DNA from: Halorarius halobius
GTDB lineage: Archaea; Halobacteriota; Halobacteria; Halobacteriales; Haloarculaceae
DNA length: 64,000 bases
Assembly: GCF_024298865.1 (NCBI RefSeq)
Contig: NZ_CP101161.1
Span: forward strand, 1-64,000
Direction of reading: 5' to 3'
Shown: piece after piece, positions 28,194 through 35,592 of the stretch
Layout of the letters: every line of letters starts with the position of its first letter
Position numbering within the stretch: position 1 is the stretch's first letter
Notes under the pieces: generated by a model
Databases searched by the model: none
What the model saw: the letters and a program-made list of their open reading frames with translations, nothing else
What the model was told of the DNA's origin: nothing
Translations under genes and position numbers: made by a program

Positions 28194-28901
28194 CTACAGC
28201 ACCTCCGCCGGGTCGACCGCTCGCGGCTCCGGCCCCTCGCCGACCGCCACGTCACCCCGGCTCTCGTCGTCGGGCACGACGACCGTTCCGCCGGCGAGAA
28301 GCGGCGCGACCAGTCCGCCCGCGACGACACCCGGGTCGGCGAGCGGCGCGCGGACGACCACCTCGCTGTCGCCGCCGAGGCCGTACCGGTCGACCACCTC
28401 GCGAGCGGCGTCGAGCACGTCGCCGTGGCGGTGTGTCCGGTCGTCGACACGGAGGAGCGACTCGTCGGGCGCCACGCGGTCAGGTGGCGCCGTCGGGTTC
28501 TCGCTCCACACGTCCCGCTCGAAGTACGCGACCGCCGGGTCCGGGTGCTGTTCGCCGTACGCCACCTGCCGGGTGCCCGGGCCAGCGCCGTAGCCGTCGA
28601 GCGCGTCGGCGGGCGCGACCAGCGCCGTCGTCCCCTCGTCGACGCCGTCGAACGAGACGATAGCCCCGAGCAGGCCAGCCCCCCACAGCGACAGTATCGC
28701 CGGGGGCGCGAGGTCGGGCGCGACGGTCACGCCCATCCCGCCGCGGACCCCCTCGTTGCGGAGGAAGTTGCCGGCCTTCCAGGCCGTCGTGGCGAACCGC
28801 CGGTAGTCCATCCGCCGGCCGGTCGGGTCGTGCCGGAGGGCGGGCGCATCGCCCAGCGCGTCACGTCGCTCCCGGGCGAGCACGTCGCCGAGTACGTCCA
28901 T
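28194..28901 (-). CDS. Truncated AMP-binding-like protein (acetyl-CoA synthetase N-domain remnant)
   Basis: 235 residues. The sequence starts as an ANL-enzyme N-domain (DYRRFATTAWKAGNFLRNEGVRGG, then PAILSLWGAGLLGAIVSF), but the P-loop STGTTGxPKG, the GxTE motif and the whole C-terminal lid with the catalytic lysine are absent. Haloarchaea commonly carry such short proteins annotated as acetyl-CoA synthetase-like; an intact open frame and normal codon use suggest it is maintained rather than decaying. Catalysis is unlikely. A regulatory or acyl/CoA-binding role is a guess. Confidence 0.65.
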   Translation of the reverse strand: MDVLGDVLARERRDALGDAPALRHDPTGRRMDYRRFATTAWKAGNFLRNEGVRGGMGVTVAPDLAPPAILSLWGAGLLGAIVSFDGVDEGTTALVAPADALDGYGAGPGTRQVAYGEQHPDPAVAYFERDVWSENPTAPPDRVAPDESLLRVDDRTHRHGDVLDAAREVVDRYGLGGDSEVVVRAPLADPGVVAGGLVAPLLAGGTVVVPDDESRGDVAVGEGPEPRAVDPAEVL

Positions 28902-28991
28902 CGACCGACAGTCGGGGCGGCGGGGGCATCAATCGTGCGCCTGCGGGAAGGTCGCCGACGTCCGCGAAGCGATGGCGGCCCGGCGAGCGGG

Positions 28992-30146
28992 TCAGAAGGA
29001 GTTCTTTATTTTCTCGAAGAACCCCTGCTCGACGTCTATCTCCTCGCCGCCGGCCTCCGCGAACGCCTCCAGCGCCTCGTGCTGTTCCTCGTTGAGGTCG
29101 CTGGGAGTGACAATCTGCACCTGCACGTAGAGGTCGCCGTGGCCCCGGCGGCGGAGCCGTGGCATCCCCTTGCCCTGCAGGCGGAGCACCTCGCCCGACT
29201 GTGTGCCCGCGTCGAGGTCCATCTCGACGCTCCCGTCGAGCGTCGGCACCTCGACCGTCGCGCCGAACACCGCCTGCGGGAACGACACCGCTTTCGTGAA
29301 CCGCAGGTCGTCGCCGTCGCGGTCGAACTGGTCGTGCTCCTCGACGCGGACTTCGATGAGCAGGTCGCCGTTGCGGCCGCCAGACTCGCCGGGCGCGCCT
29401 TCGCCCTCCATCCGGAGGCTCTGGCCGTCCTGGATGCCCGGCGGGATGTCGACCTGCAGGGTCGCCTCGTTGCGGACCTTCCCCTCGCCGCCGCAGGTGG
29501 AGCAGGTCTCCGAGTACAGCGTCCCCTCGCCCTCACAGCGGCGGCAGGTCTGCGTCTGCTGGACGCGACCGAGCGGCGTCTGCTGGACGCGGGTGGTCTG
29601 GCCCTGGCCGTTACACTCCGGACAGGTTTCGGCGTCCGCGTCCGGCGGATGGCCCGCGCCGTCGCAGTCCGGGCACGTCTCCGGCCGGGTGACGGTGAGG
29701 TTGCGCGTCAGCCCCTCGTACGCCTCCTCGAGCGACACCGACAGCCGGGTCTTGAGGTCCTGGCCCTGCCGGGGGGCGTCGCGGCCGCCGCCCCCGCCGC
29801 CGAAGAACTGCTCGAAGATGTCGTTCATCCCACCCATGTCGCCGAAGGGGTTGCCCTGGCCGCGGCCGCCCATGCCACCCATGCCGCCGGCGCCGCCACC
29901 ACCCGTGGCGCCGCGTTTCTCGGCCTGCTCGAACCGTTCGTGACCCATCTGGTCGTACATCCGGCGCTTCTCGTCGTCCAGAAGCACCTCTTTGGCCTTC
30001 TTCGCCTTCTTGAACTTCTCCTCGGCGTCCGGGTCGTCCGAGACGTCGGGGTGGTACTCGCGGGCCTTCTCTCGGTACGCCTGCTGTATCTCCTCCTCGG
30101 AGGCGTCCCGCGACACCCCCAGCACCTCGTAGAAATCCTCGCTCAT
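28992..30146 (-). CDS. dnaJ: Molecular chaperone DnaJ (Hsp40)
   Basis: 384 residues. The J domain has the HPD tripeptide at 32-34, followed by a Gly/Phe-rich region (about 80-110), and a zinc-binding domain with four repeats CPDCDGAG, CPECNGQG, CRRCEGEG and CSTCGGEG. The C-terminal substrate-binding domains complete a type-I DnaJ. It stimulates the ATPase of DnaK, whose gene is at 35593-37497 on the same strand about 5.4 kb away, separated by unrelated genes. Confidence 0.96.
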   Translation of the reverse strand: MSEDFYEVLGVSRDASEEEIQQAYREKAREYHPDVSDDPDAEEKFKKAKKAKEVLLDDEKRRMYDQMGHERFEQAEKRGATGGGGAGGMGGMGGRGQGNPFGDMGGMNDIFEQFFGGGGGGRDAPRQGQDLKTRLSVSLEEAYEGLTRNLTVTRPETCPDCDGAGHPPDADAETCPECNGQGQTTRVQQTPLGRVQQTQTCRRCEGEGTLYSETCSTCGGEGKVRNEATLQVDIPPGIQDGQSLRMEGEGAPGESGGRNGDLLIEVRVEEHDQFDRDGDDLRFTKAVSFPQAVFGATVEVPTLDGSVEMDLDAGTQSGEVLRLQGKGMPRLRRRGHGDLYVQVQIVTPSDLNEEQHEALEAFAEAGGEEIDVEQGFFEKIKNSF

Positions 30147-30214
30147 TCGTTGTAGGCCCTAATCCGCTGAACCACTTGAAAAGAACGGGTCGTGCCAGCG
30201 AGGACGGATTCGGC

Positions 30215-30565
30215 TCACTCGCGCGGCCGGTCGGGGTGGACGAGGTGGTACAGCGGCTCCGCGTCCAGCGGCTCCGGCGGCCCCGCGACCACCGACTGGA
30301 ACGCCTCGATGAACGCGTGGTCGGCCGCCGCCATCTCCGCGTCGTACACCTCCTTCACGCGCTCTGTGTCCTCGGCCTCGATGTACGTGAGGATGTAGTC
30401 GGTTCCCTCGTGGCTCCAGACGAACGCCGACTCCGTGTGGACCCCCTCGCGGTCGATGATGTCCATGGCGGCCTCGTCGTCGATGCCCCTGAGGTCCCGA
30501 AGAAGGGCGCGAGCGCGGTCAGTCTCACCCTCGACGATGGGCTGTCTGGTCAGTATCGTCTCCAT
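30215..30565 (-). CDS. Conserved haloarchaeal protein, DUF6176-like (116 aa)
   Basis: From ATG 30565: METILTRQPIVEGETDRARALLRDL. It continues with TESAFVWSHEGTDYILTYIEAED and a C-terminal VYDAEMAAADHAFIEAFQSV. The pattern of alternating strands and helices and the pair of His residues suggests an alpha/beta ferredoxin-like (dimeric barrel) protein. I recall it as DUF6176; this is from memory. An upstream extension to 30742 has non-coding composition. Function is unknown. It is divergent from the Rieske fusion gene. Confidence 0.65.
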   Translation of the reverse strand: METILTRQPIVEGETDRARALLRDLRGIDDEAAMDIIDREGVHTESAFVWSHEGTDYILTYIEAEDTERVKEVYDAEMAAADHAFIEAFQSVVAGPPEPLDAEPLYHLVHPDRPRE

Positions 30566-30735
30566 ACCGACCCGGCGGTGCGCAGGGTGAAAGGCGCTCG
30601 GTCGCCCGCCAGCTTTCGGGAGTCGACGCCGGATGCAAAGTGGGTGACGGCCGTAGCTCCGTGTCCATCTATCAGACGCGCTACCAAATCCGGTTTCAGC
30701 GAACGCCCAAGTAGATGTGCCACCATCCCCCATGC

Positions 30736-32553
30736 ATGGCAACCGACGCCGACGCCATGGTTCCCGTAGCGTCGTTCGAGGACCTGCGGGACGCGGGCCG
30801 GACCGTCGTCTCCGAGAACGGGCAGGCCATCGCGCTGTTCCATCACGAGGGCGAGGTGTACGCGGTCGACAACCGCTGTCCGCACATGGGGTTTCCCCTG
30901 ACGCGGGGGACCGTCGAGGAGGGCGTACTCACCTGTCACTGGCACCACGCGCGCTTCGAACTCGAGGAGGGTGACACGTTCGACCCGTGGGCCGACGACG
31001 TACAGACGTTCCCGACGGAGGTGCGGGACGGCGAGGTGTATCTCGACCCGGACCCGCCGCGTGACGTCCCCGAGAACGTCCACTGGCGCAACCGCCTCGC
31101 GGACGGCCTCCACGAGAACCTGAGCCTGGTGATGGCCAAGAGCGTCATCGGTCTCGACGAACACGCTAAAGGGTTCCACACGCCGGTCCAGACGGCCGTC
31201 GACTTCGGGACGAAGTACCGCGCCTCCGGGTGGGGCCGCGGGCTGACGACGCTCGGTTGCATGGCGAACCTCTACTCGCAGGTGGGCGGCCGCGACAAGC
31301 GGCGCGCGATGTTCCTCGGCGTGCGCGAGGTGGCCGACGACTGCGCGGGCGAACCGCCGCGGTTCCAGCAGTACGCGTTCGACAACCGCGACCTCTCGAA
31401 AGCACGGCTGAAGTCGTGGTTCCGCGAGAGCGTCGAGGTGCGCGATGCCGACGGCGCGGAGCGGTGTCTGCTGACCGCGGTCGCGTGTCTCGACCCCGAC
31501 GACGTCGCCGACATCGTGTTCACGGCGGCGACCGACTCGCTGTATCTCAACTCCGGCCACACCGTCGACTTCATCAACAGGGCGTTCACGACGCTGGACC
31601 ACGTTGGATGGGAGGGGACGGGCGACGACGAGGACTCCAACGCCGCGAAGGTGCTGGCCTCGACGGTCGAGCAACTCACGGACGCCACGCGCTCGGAAGA
31701 GCTATCGTCGTGGCGCAACCCCATCGACGTCGCCGACCTCGTCTTCGACGCCCACGACCGACTGCCCGAACTCGTCGCGGCGGGCGACGGCAAGCAGTGG
31801 GACGAACCGGACGGCTTCGTCGAGCAGTTGCTCGTCGACGACCCCGAGGCGATACTGGACGCGCTCACCGGCGCCATCCGCGACGGTGCGACACGGACCG
31901 AACTGGCCGACGCCGTCGCACGGGCGGCCACCCGCCGGGTGGCGTACTTCGCCACCAACAACGAGTTCAGCGACTGGAACACGGTGCATCACACGTTCTC
32001 GTACGCGAACGCGGTGTACGAGGCGACCCAACGAACCGACGCCGTCGAACTGTACCGGGGCTGTTTCGACGCCGCGATGTCGGTCTACCTCGACCGCTTC
32101 CTGAACCAGCCGCGGGCGCCGCTTCCCGACCCGGGCGAGTCGGACCGCGCCCCCGCCGACGTCCGCGAGGAACTGCTCGACTGCTTCGACGAGCAGGGGC
32201 AGGTGAACCGCGCGGCCGCGCTCGTCTCGGAGCATTTCGACGCGGGCGGCGACCCCGAGGACCTGAAGCGCGTGCTGGGTCGCGGCCTCCTGCGCGAGGA
32301 CGCCGGGTTCCACACGCTCCAGAACCTCGAAGGTCACTTCGCGCGCTTTGACAGCGAGGCGCGTCGCGCCTCGGACAGTGCGAGCGGGGAGCAGAGCGAC
32401 CCGCGAGCGACCGACGACTGGGAGCGGCGACTGGCGCTGATGGCGCCGGCCCGCTACATGGCCGCCCACTTCCCGACCCGGCGCGAGCACGAGGGGACGT
32501 TCTCGATAGCGACGCGGCTCCACCGCGGCGAGAAGCTCCACGAGGCGGAGTAG
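30736..32553 (+). CDS. Rieske [2Fe-2S] domain fused to a large uncharacterised domain
   Basis: 605 residues from ATG 30736. Residues 8 to about 105 form a Rieske ferredoxin: ligands C48-x-H50 (RCPHMGF) and C67-x2-H70 (TCHWHHARF). The remaining about 490 residues are a soluble, helical, His-rich domain with conserved-looking patches such as GHTVDFINRAFTTLDHVGW, WRNPIDVADLVFDAHDRL, NNEFSDWNTVHHTFSYANA and PARYMAAHFP. The domain is unlike the catalytic domain of ring-hydroxylating oxygenases, since I see no D/E-x2-H-x3-4-H facial triad in the usual context. An oxidoreductase with a separate metal or substrate site is a reasonable inference. No signal peptide or membrane helix is visible, and no co-transcribed reductase is next to it. 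Confidence 0.8.
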   Translation: MATDADAMVPVASFEDLRDAGRTVVSENGQAIALFHHEGEVYAVDNRCPHMGFPLTRGTVEEGVLTCHWHHARFELEEGDTFDPWADDVQTFPTEVRDGEVYLDPDPPRDVPENVHWRNRLADGLHENLSLVMAKSVIGLDEHAKGFHTPVQTAVDFGTKYRASGWGRGLTTLGCMANLYSQVGGRDKRRAMFLGVREVADDCAGEPPRFQQYAFDNRDLSKARLKSWFRESVEVRDADGAERCLLTAVACLDPDDVADIVFTAATDSLYLNSGHTVDFINRAFTTLDHVGWEGTGDDEDSNAAKVLASTVEQLTDATRSEELSSWRNPIDVADLVFDAHDRLPELVAAGDGKQWDEPDGFVEQLLVDDPEAILDALTGAIRDGATRTELADAVARAATRRVAYFATNNEFSDWNTVHHTFSYANAVYEATQRTDAVELYRGCFDAAMSVYLDRFLNQPRAPLPDPGESDRAPADVREELLDCFDEQGQVNRAAALVSEHFDAGGDPEDLKRVLGRGLLREDAGFHTLQNLEGHFARFDSEARRASDSASGEQSDPRATDDWERRLALMAPARYMAAHFPTRREHEGTFSIATRLHRGEKLHEAE

Positions 32554-32592
32554 CCCCCCGGATTTTTCTTCGCCACGCGAGTAGCCCCACGC

Positions 32593-32742
32593 ATGCCATC
32601 GGTCGACCTCTCCGAGGAGACGGTCGAACGACTCGACGACCTGCGAGTCGACGAACAGAGCTACGACGACGTGGTGAGCGAACTCATCGACATCTACGAG
32701 GCGGAGGGGCTGACGCTCAACCGCGGCGGCGACGCGCTGTAG
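32593..32742 (+). CDS. Small VapB/RelB-like protein (DUF7557-like, 49 aa)
   Basis: MPSVDLSEETVERLDDLRVDEQSY is followed by DDVVSELIDIYEAEG. The pattern V-x-L-S-E-E-T-x-x-R-L-D-x-L-R ... S-Y-D-D-V-V-x-E-L-I is that of archaeal VapB-type antitoxins and the DUF7557 family. No PIN toxin gene is adjacent, so it is either solitary or acts as a small DNA-binding protein. Its stop abuts the convergent universal stress gene. Confidence 0.7.
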   Translation: MPSVDLSEETVERLDDLRVDEQSYDDVVSELIDIYEAEGLTLNRGGDAL

Positions 32743-33171
32743 CTACCGGACCACCGTGACGGCCACCGGGCACCGCCGCACCACCTTCTCCGCGGTGCTT
32801 CCCAGCAGGACCCGGGAGACGCCCGTCCGCCCGTGACTCCCCATCACCACGTGGTCGACGTCGTGGGCGTCGACGTACTCGACGATGACGCGGTGAGGGT
32901 TGCCAACGGCCCGCGCTTGCACCACCTCGACGCCGTGGTCGGCCGCCAGCGCCGCCGCCGCCTCCAGCGTCTCGGTCGCCGTCGCCTTCGCCTCCGCGTA
33001 CCAGCGTTCGGCGTCGGGCAGGCCACGGCTCTCGGCGGTGTAGACGCCGTGGACCGGGTCGACGACGTAGAGGACGTTGACCTCGGCGTCGGGGTGGCGG
33101 GTGACGACCCGCTCCAGCGCGCGCTCGGAGAGTTCGGAGCCGTCGTACGGCACGAGGATGCGCTCACCCAT
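32743..33171 (-). CDS. Universal stress protein (UspA family)
   Basis: 142 residues from ATG 33171. Begins MGERILVPYDGSELSERAL and has the ATP-binding signature GSHGRTGVSRVLLGSTAEKV (G-2x-G-9x-G-S/T), so it belongs to the nucleotide-binding subset. The upstream GTG at 33186 would add five residues and is less likely. Role in stress is general; no specific partner can be read from the context. The TAG stop is immediately adjacent to the TAG of the convergent small gene. Confidence 0.9.
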   Translation of the reverse strand: MGERILVPYDGSELSERALERVVTRHPDAEVNVLYVVDPVHGVYTAESRGLPDAERWYAEAKATATETLEAAAALAADHGVEVVQARAVGNPHRVIVEYVDAHDVDHVVMGSHGRTGVSRVLLGSTAEKVVRRCPVAVTVVR

Positions 33172-33245
33172 GCGTAGCGGTACCACACGTCGACGGTTAA
33201 CCGCTCCGGCGAAGAGGTTTGGACCGTTCGCGTGGTAGCCCGGGC

Positions 33246-33779
33246 ATGCTCGACCGCTTGCTCGACGACGATGTCGACCGCTCGGGGAAGTACCTCGCGG
33301 AGGTCATCTACGGCGCCAACGACGGCATCGTCACCACGTTCGCCGTCGTCGCGGGCGTCGCGGGCGCGGCACTGTCGCCCTCTATCGTGCTCGTGCTCGG
33401 CACGGCGAACCTCTTTGCGGACGGCTTCTCGATGGGGATGAGCAACTACCTCAGCCGTCGCTCGGAGGAGGACTACCAGCGAGCGGCTGGCACCGCTAGC
33501 CCAGAGGACGGCAAGGACGCTCGGGCGACGGCCGCGGTGACGTTCCTCGCGTTCGTCGTCGCGGGGTGGGCACCGCTCCTCCCGTACGTGCTCGCGCTGG
33601 AGGCGACGTTCCGGCTGTCGGTCGTGGTCACCGGCGTCACGTTCTTCGCCGTCGGCGCGAGTCGCTCGCTGGTCACCGCGCGCCGCTGGTGGACGAACGG
33701 CGCCGAGATGTTCGTCGTCGGAATGGCCGCCGCCACCGTCGCGTTCGTCGTCGGCGACCTGCTGAAGGGACTGGCGTGA
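33246..33779 (+). CDS. VIT1/CCC1-family iron/manganese transporter
   Basis: 177 residues with four or five hydrophobic segments and the VIT signature LAEVIYGANDGIVTTFAVVAG near the N-terminus. MGMSNYLSRRSEEDYQ marks the metal-recognition loop region, which is shorter than in eukaryotic VIT1. The family exports Fe2+/Mn2+ from the cytoplasm. ATG 33246 is preferred over GTG 33219. It is divergent from the universal stress protein gene, and they share a 75-bp gap. Confidence 0.85.
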   Translation: MLDRLLDDDVDRSGKYLAEVIYGANDGIVTTFAVVAGVAGAALSPSIVLVLGTANLFADGFSMGMSNYLSRRSEEDYQRAAGTASPEDGKDARATAAVTFLAFVVAGWAPLLPYVLALEATFRLSVVVTGVTFFAVGASRSLVTARRWWTNGAEMFVVGMAAATVAFVVGDLLKGLA

Positions 33780-33816
33780 CCGCCACGGTTTTCGGGACGG
33801 CCCGGGGACTCCGACC

Positions 33817-34002
33817 GTGCGCACCTCACCTCGGCGGCTCCTGGTATACGCGGCGCTTGCGGCCGTCTGCTGGGTCGTGCTCAACTGGCTGTACGGCTCA
33901 CTCGTGCTGGAGCGAGCCCGCTCGTCGCGTAGAAAGCGGGGAGGGCTGAGGCGGCTCTCGCTACCGTCCGGTCAGGAGTTGATGTTCGTCACCGCGAAGT
34001 AG
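33817..34002 (+). CDS. Possible small membrane protein (61 aa, GTG start)
   Basis: MRTSPRRLLVYAALAAVCW starts a positively charged N-terminus followed by one hydrophobic helix (about 8-30) and a basic cytoplasmic tail. The hydrophobic pattern is protein-like, but the frame overlaps the 3' end of the convergent surface protein gene by 31 bp, begins with GTG and has an Arg-rich tail typical of antisense frames. Treat it as tentative. Confidence 0.3.
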   Translation: MRTSPRRLLVYAALAAVCWVVLNWLYGSLVLERARSSRRKRGGLRRLSLPSGQELMFVTAK

Positions 34003-35414
34003 AACGTTTCGCGGTTGCCGTCGCCGTACTCGAGGGTGGCGCTGACGAACTCCCCCGAGGGTCTGTCGGCGGCCGGCTCGACGGTCAGCGCGACGTTGCC
34101 GCTGTCGTACAGGCCGAACTCCGCCTCGCCGGTCGTCCCGGGGTCGTAGACGGCCGCGGAGTCGAGCGGCCGGAGCGCGTCGTCGACGGGGTAGCCGTCG
34201 GGGCTGTCCGCGCTCCCGACCTGGTCGGCCCGGAGCGTCACCTCGGCGCCGCTCCGCTCGACGGAGTCGACGGGGACGTTCGTGTTCAGCGCCCACTGCT
34301 CGACGGTCACCGACTGGTCGCCGACGTTCTGGAGCGTGAACGTCAGGCTCTTCGACTCGCTGGTCTGGGTGGAGACGCGCTTCATCCGGCGAGCGTCGCC
34401 CTGCTCGTCGTCGCTCCCCGGCTGGGCCGCGGCGTCGGGGTTCGTGGCGATGATGGTGCCCGACGCGCCGACGGCGACGTCGTTGTTCTCGCCGTCCGCG
34501 ATGGCCATCAGCCCCTGGCCGGTCGGCGTCTCGTCGCGGCCCCAGGCGCCGTCGACACGGTCGAACACCGCGCCGGAGTTGCCCGCCGCGTAGCCGTCGC
34601 CGGCGTCGACCTCGATGTCGCGCAGGCCCGGCTCGCCGATGGTGGTCTTCGTCCACTCCGGTTGGCCTTGGGCGTTCGGCGCGTAGCGGTAGACGACGCC
34701 GCTTCCGCCGGCGACCCAGACGTCCTCGCGGCCGTTCGAGTCGATGCCGTACAGCGAGACGTTCGTGTCCGCGATGCCGATCTTGTTCCAGCTCGCGCCG
34801 TCCGCCGAGTAGAAGGCGTTCGCGTTGCCGTTGACGAGGTGCCCCTTCCGGCCCTCGTAGAAGTCGATGGCTTCGATGGCGTTGCCCTGCCCGACCTGCA
34901 CGGAGTTCCAGGTGCCGCTGGCGCCGTTCTCGAACGAGTAGTAGACGGTGCCGGAGCCGCCGGCGACGTAGACGTTCGCATCGCCCTCCGGGCCCGTGAC
35001 GGCCACGTCGTTGAAGTTGCTCGTCGCGTCGTTGGGCGCCGAGTGGTCGTTGAGGTCGCCCGTCTTGACGTCGTACTCGCCGATGGCGCCCGACGCGCCG
35101 ACGAACCAGAGCCGCTGGCCGTCGTCGGTGACGTCCGCCCCGTACAGCCCGTTGCCGTTGCTCGTCGGGCCGTCGTTCACGACCGTCTTCCAGCCGCGGG
35201 CCGTCCGCTCGACGACCGTGCCGCCGCCGCCGACCACGAAGTCGTTGCGTGCGGTCTTCGCGACGTCGAACAGCGTCACGTCGACCGGACTCTTCACCGA
35301 CTGCCACGGCGCAGACTCGGCCGACACCGTGCCGGTGCCGAGCCCCGCCGCCGCGATGGTTGCACCGCTCAACTCCAAGAACCGTCGCCTCGTAGCGTCG
35401 ATGGCTCGTCGCAT
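33972..35414 (-). CDS. Tat-exported WD40/BNR-like repeat protein
   Basis: 480 residues. It starts with a twin-arginine signal (ATRRRFLELSGATIAAAGL) and continues as repeated beta strands with the pattern V-x-V-A-G-G-S-G-T-V-Y: GGGGTVVER, GASGAIGEY, GGSGTVYYS, GGSGVVYRY, GNSGAVFDR and GASGTIIAT. This fits a beta-propeller of about six to seven blades over residues 35-330. A C-terminal immunoglobulin-like domain (about 345-480, SLTFTLQNVGDQSVTVEQW) resembles archaeal DUF4352-like surface domains. It probably functions at the cell surface. A strong AT-rich promoter precedes it. Confidence 0.8.
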   Translation of the reverse strand: MRRAIDATRRRFLELSGATIAAAGLGTGTVSAESAPWQSVKSPVDVTLFDVAKTARNDFVVGGGGTVVERTARGWKTVVNDGPTSNGNGLYGADVTDDGQRLWFVGASGAIGEYDVKTGDLNDHSAPNDATSNFNDVAVTGPEGDANVYVAGGSGTVYYSFENGASGTWNSVQVGQGNAIEAIDFYEGRKGHLVNGNANAFYSADGASWNKIGIADTNVSLYGIDSNGREDVWVAGGSGVVYRYAPNAQGQPEWTKTTIGEPGLRDIEVDAGDGYAAGNSGAVFDRVDGAWGRDETPTGQGLMAIADGENNDVAVGASGTIIATNPDAAAQPGSDDEQGDARRMKRVSTQTSESKSLTFTLQNVGDQSVTVEQWALNTNVPVDSVERSGAEVTLRADQVGSADSPDGYPVDDALRPLDSAAVYDPGTTGEAEFGLYDSGNVALTVEPAADRPSGEFVSATLEYGDGNRETFYFAVTNINS

Positions 35415-35439
35415 ACTACATTTCGGGCGTGTTTCTGAG

Positions 35440-35452
35440 TATATTTAATTTC
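35440..35452 (-). promoter_or_regulatory. Strong TATA box of the Tat-exported propeller gene
   Basis: On the minus strand this reads AATTAAATATACT, within an 18-bp AT run (AAAAGAAATTAAATATAC). It is among the most AT-rich segments of the window and sits about 31 bp before ATG 35414. A high-expression or inducible promoter is inferred. Confidence 0.6.
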
Positions 35453-35592
35453 TTTTCTAGCGAAATTATCAGGTCCGTCGGGGGCCCGAACCCGGTAGGG
35501 GAAGCGACTGCTGGCGCTCGACGCCGCATCGACGCGAAGAACAGCGACGCGGGTCACCACCCGCGAGTCTCACGCGCCCGCGGACGGGGCGC

